A stretch of DNA of 64,000 bases from Rhynchopus sp. YZ270_cl-10 (Eukaryota; Euglenozoa; Diplonemea; Diplonemida; Diplonemidae). The translations under genes and the position numbers were made by a program. Location: positions 310,001 through 374,000 of the forward strand of contig OZ037837.1 in the NCBI GenBank assembly GCA_964035575.1. Direction: 5' to 3'. Positions 53,685 to 62,778 of the stretch are shown one piece after another. The notes below the pieces were generated by a model. It was not told the origin of the DNA and did not search any database. It saw only the letters and a program-made list of their open reading frames with translations. Numbering within the stretch: the first letter of the stretch is position 1; each line of letters begins with the position of its first letter.

Positions 53685-54515
53685 CGGGAAAACCCGGGCT
53701 TAATTAATTTTGCGCAGAGCAAGCCCGGGTTCGAAGGCCGGGTTTACCCGGGCTTAAGCCTGGGTTTTCCCCGGGTTTTAACTTTTCTGGGGTGGGCTGC
53801 CCCACCCCGCTCCGGGGAGTGTAGCCTCAGGGTGCAGCCCGGGGTAGTCAGTCGCCGAAACGAAGCTCTGTTGACAACAAAATCAGTAAAGAAAACACAC
53901 ACGTCTATACTCAAGGGTTACCCACACCCAGAGCGCGACTTAATTGGTCAAACGCCGAAGGAAAAGGAAGCATGCAGCATGGCGAAATAATAAAAGTAGC
54001 GTACCGTGCGCCTGCGGCGCAAGATTGCAACCCACCCTTCCCATCACATAATTTGGCTGTAAAAATGTGCAAATATAAGCTCAATTTTTTGAAATGGTGC
54101 GTACCGTGGCTTCGCTTTGGGTGCCATGACCGCCCTTTCTTTGTTATAAATGTACTGTGGCTACTGACAATTCGCGCCTGGTGCACGAATTGTTATCAAT
54201 GAAGTGCTGAATTAGATAACCGAGGAATTTTCATATTCCGCCGGAGGCAACTTGAGCTGGGTTGGGGACCCGGCTCGACCGAGTTTCAGCGAAAACCCCC
54301 AAAACCTATAATATCCCCTGCGGAGGGGAAAATTATTTTTTTGGGCTGACCGAGCCAGCCCCTCGTGGGCGGAATTCTCTTTTGAACCCTGGGTTTGCAG
54401 AAAATTTTTTTACACCAGTATTTTAATTATTTTCACAAAAAAAACCAAGCCCGGGTACAAACCCGGGCTTCGAATTAATTTTGCTAGCTGGGGAAGCCCG
54501 GGATTTTCAACCCTG
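53685..54515. repeat. Region bounded by inverted AAGCCCGGG / TTCGAATTAATTTTG repeats
   Basis: Several AAGCCCGGG and CCCGGGCTT words with TTAATTAATTTTGC cluster at 53680-53780, and again in inverted order at 54445-54510. The interior (53810-54430) has GC-rich islands but no gene. This may be an old inverted-repeat element ~0.8 kb long. Confidence 0.55.
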
Positions 54516-55555
54516 TCCACGGGGGTGTTTTTTTTTGTCCCCCAGACTTCATACGAGCACAGATATCGCACAGCAAAAATTCGCGCGACACATTTAAAAT
54601 AAAACTCTTCCTTTTATTAGATAGATATTCAGTCAAAAAAGAAACGAAAACAAGAAAAAGAGAGAGAGAAAGCTTTTTCGTTGATCCCTTGAGTGAATGG
54701 GTAATTCGGCAAAGCACTATCTAAAAAACAGAGTTTTATTTTTATATCACGATTCTCGTATATTCAAAAAAAGTCCCCCCCTCCCATTCCATCTTTCGTT
54801 TAGTTGGTTCGCTATCCACGTCATACACACTAAAGAAAAGGAGAAATTCTCAGAAGAAGAAGAAGATATTTAAAAAGAATGTAGCATGTGCCACAACGTA
54901 CTCGAAGACACTCAAAAAAAAAAATGTTGATAAAGTTGGACTAAGCCTCGAGACGTAATAGCCAAAGGTCATTTCAGAAGTGGTCAAAGTTACCACTCGT
55001 ATGGCCCTGCTTCTGGTGCTTGGTATCTCGTTACAACATATCTTTGGGCAATGAGGGGAGAGAGTCATCACGGGATGAGGGGTCTCGATGTTATTTGAGG
55101 AGAAAGTGAAGCGTTTTCACGTCATGAAGTGAAAGTGAAAGTCTAGGAAACGACCTTAAAAGCGTATAAGACCGACCAAAACCTCAGTGCTTCGTAACCT
55201 TAAAAAAGAAATAAAAAAAATGACGTTGGTACTAAAAAAAAGAAAGTTGACTTAAAAATGAATGTGCATTTCGTGCACACACATCTAAAGACTGGAAAAT
55301 ATCTACTTGAAATACAAAAGCCCGCTCGTGAGAGTACATAACTGGTGCATCGGGGGGACCCCGACCATGCAGTGCTACATCCATTTTTAGGTTTTGATAA
55401 ACGTTATACACGGATGCTGCCAGATCTGGCCAGATCTGGCCAGATCAGGCTTTTTTCTAAATCGGGTCCAAAATTTCCCAAAAACCGAAAATCAATAGTA
55501 AAAAAAGTGCGCAACATACCTGTGCATTTTCCCCCAAAAAAAGTGCGTTACCCCC
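54516..55555. other. Spacer with two hairpin-family members
   Basis: 55165-55202 and 55254-55286 belong to the hairpin family; 55425-55448 has three GCCAGATCTG words. No gene. Confidence 0.55.
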
Positions 55556-55790
55556 CCCCCCTAGGCATAGTGTGCAGACGAACAAAATGTTCGTCGATGT
55601 TCGTCGTGGGGGGAAAAAAAATTTTTGTTCGTCGATGTTCGTCGTTGTTCGTCGTGGGTTGCCCTTGTGGCAGGGACCTGTTCGTCGATGTTCGTCGATG
55701 TTCGTCGACGAACATCGACGAACAAAACCGACGAACATTTTATTCGTCGACGAACCAAAAATGTTCGTCTGCACACTATGCCTAGGGGGG
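55556..55790. repeat. Inverted repeat filled with TTCGTCGATG minisatellite
   Basis: The ends CCTAGGCATAGTGTGCAGAC and its complement bound clusters of TTCGTCGATG/TTCGTCGTTG in both orientations. The unit itself is nearly palindromic (TTCGTCGACGAA at the centre). Frames reading RRCSSMFVD or TNIDEHRR are artefacts. Confidence 0.85.
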
Positions 55791-55989
55791 TCCACGTAGA
55801 AGGAATTCCTTAAGGATTTGCTGTCCCAAACCCATTTTTTTGAAATTTAGGTGAAGAAACCCACTAAAAAGGTCGTACCTGGCCGCAAATCGCCCTGGGG
55901 ATCACGAAAATATCCCATTAAACCACCTGACAACCTCTACAGAGACTTTCCTGGTTAAAAAAAATCGGTTTTTTGTGAAAAATCTCCAA

Positions 55990-56605
55990 AAATAGCGTCA
56001 TCAAATCGTCATCAACATGGGCCAAAATGCAACACTTACCAAAAAAATTCTCCAATCAGACAAAAATCCTTCTAAACACCCGAAAAACACCCCAGTCCAC
56101 ATCCGGTGGGGTCCCAGGGTGGAAATATATAGTTTTTACAGCTTTTAGGGGTCCTGTGTGGGCCCCAGATGCATTTTGCAGTGGGTGTGTGTGCCCCAAA
56201 CGCTTAAAAGTACCCTTTTTTTAGTCACTTTTTTGACTTTTTTTGTACCTGAAAACCCCCAAAAAAGTGCCAAGGTAGTCGGAATGGTGTCCAAACACCC
56301 AGGAAAATGTCCCCCAGACCCCATGTAGGGTGAAAAATAGCATTTTGGGCACTTGGGAGGGTTTTATAGGCCATGCAACACTTATGCAACACTTAAGCAA
56401 CGGCTATGCAACGCCTAGCAGAAGACCACTTATTTACCAAAAAAAAATAATACCAATTCATTCAAAACACCAAAAAACCACCTCGGTCCACCCCCAATGA
56501 GGTCCCGAGGTGGACATGTGTGGATTTTGCAGCTTTTTGGGGTCCCTGGGGGGTTTTTGAGGGTGTTTTTGTGTCTGCAACGCTTAAAATAACGGTATTT
56601 CCCCC
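55990..56605 (+). repeat. Diverged ~430-bp repeats, also at 59940-60190
   Basis: AAAATGCAACACTTACC and TCCACATCCGGTGGGGTC, then ATTTTGCAGTGGGTGTGTG, recur with changes at 56385-56590 and again at 59960-60165. They are separate monomers of one family with a conserved order of short motifs. No coding content supported. Confidence 0.7.
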
Positions 56606-56802
56606 CATCCTTTTGACGTATTTCGCACCCAAAATAAAAACCCTAAAAGGCGTATTCAGGCAGTCGCAGAAGTGTCTAAATCCCTCCGAACTGCCTGACA
56701 GACCTCCCGAGCTGTGGAAAATCGCACTTGCAACACTTACTGGGGCTTTTTGGTCCCTGAAAATGAGAACGTACCCTGTGCCTAAGTGCAGTAAAGCCTT
56801 CC

Positions 56803-57178
56803 TTGCCTCCTCCTATGACCAATGATTCGTGCGAATCCATTGTCGGTGTCCTTGACCAAGTTGCAAGCCACCACGGAAGGAGCCAGCACCCCGACAACAC
56901 CGACCCACTGTCGCTGAAACCTAGACATCCTCTACAGTCTAGGTTGGGTTCCGTATCTCTCAAGGGAAGAACTTGCCGCAGGATACACCAAGCGCACCAC
57001 AAAGGCAGGTCCATGCAAATCACCCAGAAGTAGCAACTTGAAAAGTACAACACTAGAGTGCTTCATCTCTTGACAAAGACAGAGTTGCAGGAATTTGCGG
57101 CAGATTGTGCACCCCTTCACGACGAAGACACCGGTACGATGAATAAGGAGCCTCTGGTCGATATGCTGTCTCAGTGAG
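56803..57178 (+). pseudogene. Possible SAP-like fragment interrupted by one stop
   Basis: A plus-strand frame from ATG 56803 reads ~75 residues to a TAG at 57031, then continues in the same frame for 48 codons to a TGA at 57176-57178. The distal part, HLLTKTELQEFAADCAPLHD then GTMNKEPLVDMLSQ, has the length and hydrophobic spacing of a SAP helix-turn-helix motif. It is embedded in repeats related to 60180-60230, so it may be a relic of a mobile-element protein. If the SAP resemblance is chance, this is simply unique spacer. Confidence 0.3.
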
Positions 57179-57539
57179 CAGTACAGGGATTCTATAGGCA
57201 TATTAGGGGGTATAATTCCATGGAAAAAAGCGGAAAAAGCGGAAAAAAACACCAAAAAAATCAGAAAAAAGTGCGAAATAGTGCTCAAAAGTGTGTTTTT
57301 CGTGGTTTTGGGTGATTTTTTGGGGGTTTGGGGGTGTTTTGAGGTGGTTTTTCGGGTTTTTCGCGGGTTTTTACAAAAAAAAGTGGTTTGGGACAGCAAA
57401 AACGGCCGGACGGACCCCCCTACCCCCCCCCCCCCCCTGAAAGTGCGTTTTGTCGCATTTCCGAGCCGATCCCGGCATGTGGTGGGGTCATTTTGGAAAA
57501 ATGGACATTTTTTTGAGTAGTTGAATTTAGGGTGACGGT

Positions 57540-57990
57540 CTCGAAAACACTTCGCCGGTTCGTGTGCACGTGAAGCATGCTACGGGTTTAACGCCATCGC
57601 GTGTACGCAACACCTGCGCCGCTGTGACACTTCGCTGGTTCGTGTGGTTATGATAACGAAACGGTCTACACATGCGTTGCACACAACGGTCTTCGTATAC
57701 GATACACACAACGCTCTGTATATGCGATACACGCGTTAACGGCAACGTGTGGTTACCAAGCGCTGCCCACCTTCGGTGGGCAGCGACTACGGCGTCCTAG
57801 CGCCGCGGAAACACTCTTGCAGGCTCGTTTGGTGATAACGGAACGGTCTACACATGCGTTGCACACAACGGTCTTCGTATACGATACACACAACGCTGTG
57901 TATATGCGATACACGCGTTAACCGTAACGTGTGGTTACCAAACGCAACTCGTACCGTGTGTGGCCCATGCATGGTTCTCACAGCTCGCTG
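57540..57990. repeat. GC-rich direct duplication with a perfect hairpin between the copies
   Basis: 57645-57765 and 57825-57945 are nearly identical (ACGGTCTACACATGCGTTGC, CAACGGTCTTCGTATACGAT, GATACACGCGTTAAC). Between them GCTGCCCACC/GGTGGGCAGC forms a perfect 10-bp stem. Composition is very unlike the flanks. Matching minus-strand frames (RVSHI.SVVCIVYEDRC) simply follow from the duplication. An RNA role is possible but unsupported. Confidence 0.7.
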
Positions 57991-58359
57991 GCACGTTTCC
58001 CAAGCCGGAAACCCGGTTACCTGCCTGAAGAACCGAGTTTTTGGCCAAAACGCCTGTTTTGCCTGTAGAACCCTGTAGAACCCTTAAGATACACGTGTTT
58101 TGCTAAGGCAAAAAGGGGTACTCGCGACACCCTGGAATCAGGGTCTGCCAGGGGTCCCAGCTTGCAGGCGGAGGAAAAATAGAACTGTGTTATTTTTTCT
58201 TCAAAAATGTTGTTTTTGGACAGTTTGAGGACATGACGACCACCATTTTTTTTTCTCGGTCACTTTATCCCTAAGAAACCCACCTCCTTCTACCGAGTAA
58301 AAAAAGTGCGCTGGGTGGGACCTTAAAGCCGGGAAATAAAGTGCGCACATTTTATTTTT

Positions 58360-58510
58360 TCAAAACCCCAATATCAATACCTGATTTAGAAAAAAGCCTG
58401 GGCCAGATCTGGGAAATTTTTTTTTTTTTTTGAAAAAAAAATTTTTCCCAGACGTCCCAGATCTGGCCACATCTGGGAGATCTGGGACGTCTGGGAAAAT
58501 TTTTTTTTCC
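58360..58510. repeat. CCAGATCTGG palindromic cluster
   Basis: Repeated GCCAGATCTGG, CCCAGACGTCCCAGATCTGG and their complements around T/A runs form an imperfect palindrome. Similar clusters are at 55425-55448 and 61105-61285. Confidence 0.7.
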
Positions 58511-58649
58511 AGGTACCCCCAATGACATAACGAAGTATCGCTTGAAGTACCATTCAATATACGTTGCTCGTGTGTGCAAGTTACGAATATAGGACACACA
58601 AGGTATATCAAACGATAAATCAATCAGATAAACGTTACATCATTGGAAA

Positions 58650-58830
58650 ATTGTTGGCACCGCCGCCCTGTCTTCGTATTTATTACGTCGACAGGCCAAA
58701 CAGCGTTGGGCTCAGAAGAAGCAGTGCAAAACACTGCGGGATCAACATGAGAACCAACTCCCAACAACACAGGCTACCGAAGTAGCAGGTGGGGTGTTGC
58801 GGGTGTTTGGGGTGAAAGAAAATCGATTTT
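58650..58830 (+). repeat. Family D fragment
   Basis: CCCTGTCTTCGT, GACAGGCCAAACAGCGTTGG, ATGAGAACCAACTCCCAACA and GGGTGTTTGGGGTG follow the order of 51955-52115. Confidence 0.75.
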
Positions 58831-59239
58831 GGTAAGTTACAGCAGAAAATTCTTAAGTTTGCACAATTGAGAAGGGTGTTACCACTGCCTAATAATATTC
58901 GTACATGTGAACCGGTAAGGTCGAGAAGGGTGGACACGGCATACAAGTACAAGTACAAGTAAGACGTACCTTCTACAAAGGCTGAATTCGCAATTCTTAA
59001 GGGATTGAATTCAGCCCCCACGTGGTGTTTTTGAGAAAATCATTCCATGGTATACAGCTAATGGTTCCCGAAGAATGATTCGCCCCTCCTCGTTCATGCA
59101 AACTTAAGAAAATTCTGAAGTAACTACAACCTGGCGTGCGGGTACAGATGCATTGCTTTGTTCTTTCCTCAAAGTCATGTGTGATCTCTCGGGTCTGTAC
59201 TAAAGTCAGTGTTTAGATAAGCATCCACTTGACTCGTTC

Positions 59240-59480
59240 TAACAACCGTTGAAATCTAGAACAAAACATTACACTGCCCCTTCTCACACCAAGCCGCCAT
59301 GCTTCAAGAGCATGCCCTGGGCAAAAATTACTCTGACAAAAATTGGTTTTCTGGGGGAACGCGATATTTTCTTGTGCCTAGTCCTCCGCAAGAGCAGAGG
59401 ACAGACTTTCCGGATCCCGAAGTCGAATTTCTTGCACTAGCTATGCTCCCTGGGTTAAATGGCTATAGCAGTGACTGACT
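59240..59480 (+). repeat. Family D 3' fragment
   Basis: CATGCTTCAAGAGCATGCC through CTATAGCAGTGACTGACTAA matches 31562-31785 at about 90% with small indels. Confidence 0.8.
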
Positions 59481-59939
59481 AAGAGTTTCATAATAATTAG
59501 GGTGGTCTATGAGGTGGGTTAATGGAAAAGTTGGTATATAAACCCGACTTTTACGATCGCCACCTGGTTTTGAAATAATTGCACCAGCTCTTCCGTCGGC
59601 ACTGCTTCACTGTCACGATGAAGGATCGTCGGTTCGGGTACCTGTTAAGAGAAATTGAATGTAAAAGTAGAGACTACAACAAAAAAACAAACAAACAAAC
59701 AAGAAGCCGCCCCGTACCCCTTAAACGTAAAAGTGACATTTTTGTTGACAAAAAAAAAAAAAATAGCTAAAAAATAGCGGACATGTCGAAAAGGGAGAAA
59801 ACCGGGGGGTTAAAAACATACCTTGCACTCGGCCCACTCTCCAGGTACAAAGAACATCACTGCACGACAAACCCACTACTACGATAGAAAATAACTATTT
59901 TTTACCGAACAGAAAGGTCGTTTTATTGATGAGTGTTTT

Positions 59940-60190
59940 CTGAGTGCACACTCAGTGGGGACAAAATGCAACACTTACCGAAAAAATTCTCCAATCGGAC
60001 AAAAACCTTTCTAAACACCCAAAAAAAAACACCTCAGTCCACATTCGCTGGGGTCGCGAGATGGAAATATATGGTTTTACAGCTTTTGGGGGGTCTAGCG
60101 TGGGTCCCAGATGCATTTTGCAACGGGTCTGTGTGTGTGCCTCAACCGCTTCACAGTACCCTTTTTTGTAACTGAAAACGACGCATCCTG
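59940..60190 (+). repeat. Copy of the 56-kb repeat family
   Basis: AAAATGCAACACTTACCGAA through CTTCACAGTACCC matches 56023-56215 with scattered changes. Confidence 0.75.
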
Positions 60191-60329
60191 TACCTAAGTG
60201 CACTGAAGCCTAGCTTGCGTCCTCCTTCGTGGTTTTGGGCGTTCGCATGCGAGAATCATTATCGCATTCTCACATGTAATTCTCGCATCACGGAGAGGAT
60301 TTTAGCGTTACGTGACCACAAAAAAAGTG

Positions 60330-61077
60330 CACAAAATTAGTTTGGTCAAAAATCACCTTGCACTTGTGAAGGAATTGCTAAGGAAATGTGAAATATGCGT
60401 GTTTTGGTACACAAAAGTGCGTTTTGGGTGGTTCTGAAGGGTCAAAACACCAAAAAAAAAATGCGTTTTTTTGCATTTTTGGTCACCCAAGGACCCACTA
60501 TTTTGGTTGATATTTTTTTTTTCCCTTTGCGAAAAAATACCCAAAAATCACGGCTATAAAAACGCTAAGGAAAAATCGATATTCATTTTTTGGGCAGAGA
60601 AGTGCGTTTTAGGCGCCCACAGATGGTCAAAACATCAAAATTTTTGTGTTTTTGGCATCTGGACACCCAAGGACCCACTATCAGGGGTGAATTTTTTTTG
60701 CCTGAGATTTGCCTTTGCCAAAAATCGCAAAAAAAAATTATGAAGGAAATTGCTAAGAAAAAGTCGAAATTGTGGGCCCCTGTACTGCATATGGCGGTAC
60801 CAGATCGTCAAAACACCCGACTCTTACTTTTTGGTACACAAAAACCCTGCTCAGGGGTCAAAATTTTCCCGGAAAAAAAAATTTTTTTTTTTCGAGATTT
60901 TTCAAAAATCGACTTGTCTTTGGTAAAAACCATGAAATTTCGGGTTCGCAAAACCACGTTTTAGACCCCCACAGATGCTCAAAAGTGCCAAATTTTGCTT
61001 TAAATGGCCTCAAATCGTCGAAATTAGTCCTTTTTAGGGGCGAAAAAAAAAATTCGAGAGTCCCTTTCCCTGGGAGA
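60330..61077 (+). repeat. Diverged tandem repeats, ~160-190 bp
   Basis: Successive units carry GTGCGTTTT..G..C, a CCCACAGATGGTCAAAAC-type motif, ACCCAAGGACCCACTAT and a GCCAAAAATCGCAAAA-type motif. The last unit is shared with 33360-33605. Frames through the region show only repeat-derived similarity. Confidence 0.65.
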
Positions 61078-61099
61078 CAATAGCCAGAAATCTGAGAAA

Positions 61100-61290
61100 A
61101 AAAAAAAACTGGCCAGATTTCCAGATCTGGCCAGATCTGGGGGGTTTTTTTTTTTTTTTTGAAAAAAAAAATTTCCCAGATTCCCAGATCTGGCCAGATC
61201 TGGCCAGATCTGGAAACAAGATCTCCACATCTGGAAAACGAGCCAGATCTGGGGAATTGGCCCCCAAATCTGGCCAGATCTGGCAGCATC
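61100..61290. repeat. CCAGATCTGG palindromic cluster
   Basis: Many overlapping CCAGATCTGGCCAGATCTGG words flank a T-run/A-run pair (61145-61172), giving a large imperfect palindrome like that at 58360-58510. Confidence 0.75.
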
Positions 61291-62778
61291 CGTGGTTATA
61301 CAGGACATAGGACAGATCTTTCAATCCACCCAGAAAGCACTCATACACATTATACATGAAACTTAAAAACACACGTTTGTTGAGAAACTGCCTTTTTTGA
61401 TAAACTGACGACGTGTAGACACCTCGCTTTTTTTTCGTGTGAACTCCACGTAGCAAATTTTTCAAATCCCTCCCATACCGCCCTCCATAAAACCCGCCTG
61501 TGGGGTTATTTTAAAAAGATATGAAATAATCGTCTCGATCGCAATATTTTAGAATATTTTGGAGAGACAAATAATAATAAAAACTCATGAATAGCACCTG
61601 TTATCGAGTATCGGGTACGACAGGATTTTTCCAATAATATACCACAGAAAATGCCCGATAATCACAACCGAAAAACTCGGTTGACCCGGTAATGAATTTT
61701 TTTTAAAAAATCCGATAATTTTCCGGTACCCAATAACGGGTGCCCATCCATGAAAACTAGACAGAAAAAAGAAAAAAGAAGAAGAATAAACCTGCAGAAC
61801 GCCTCTTTTCTGAGAAACGCTGTGCTATCCACCCGTCGCCAACCGGGACTCTCTCCTTCCCCAGTAATTGCCTTTTTGCAATATCTCGTCCTTTTCAGGC
61901 TTGCATACTTCCCTTTGGGATTTCCGTTCGTTCGACTAAAAAAAACACAACAAAATAAACTTCAAAAAGATATGACTTGAAATACAAAGCCTGTGACAGT
62001 GTTCCAAATAAAATTGGCATCCAAATAATTTTTTGGCGGATTTTGGGGGATTGGGAGCAATGCGACAACTATTTTTATTTTTTGCCAAGGGTAAATTGCG
62101 ATAACAAGTATACTTTTTTCAAAACGTAACAAAAAGTATACGTGCTATCGCAATTTGCCCTTTTGCCAAACATATTTGGGATACTGTAATCCATTTAGAG
62201 TGACTCCCCATTTGATGAGCACTCAAAACCCACTTCCTCTCATCAATCAGATGAAACGGGAATGTTTGGACAGGGTAATAGGCTTGTGTGATAGTAGGTG
62301 CCGGCGGGGGTGGGGGACAAAAGCTTGAAAGACGAAAGAGAGCCTCTTGTGAGCAAAAAATCTAAAAAAAATAATAAAAAACGATCTCTCCTTTTCTTGT
62401 GCCTTTTACTAAAACAGAAGCTACAGACATATCGGAATGCGTTTTTATTTATTTTTCGGTCGAAAAAAAACTTGATAAATAATGAAAGATGAAGAGAATA
62501 GCTGTATGGGAAGCCAAACCTCTTTTGTGCGTCAAAAAAAATAAAAAATAAAACGAGCAAAACTAATTTGGCTTTCCTTTTGGCTATTTTACAGCGACAA
62601 TAGAACCCAATGTAGCCTGGTTGTGTTTCACAACCATCAAATGGGAAAATCACGGCATAAACACTGAGTAATTCGGGTATCGAATACAAACAGGAATTCC
62701 CGGTTCCCCTGGTAGCAGAAGTACGAAAGAATTTGGGTTCCGATCACCACCCACAACCCACGCCTCCTTTTTCCACCA
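61291..62778. other. AT-rich spacer, no gene
   Basis: 62090-62165 contains an imperfect inverted repeat (GGTAAATTGCGATAACAAGT against GTGCTATCGCAATTTGCCC) around a short centre, probably another small fold-back element. 62325-62370 may be a decayed hairpin-family member. No coding feature supported. Confidence 0.5.
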
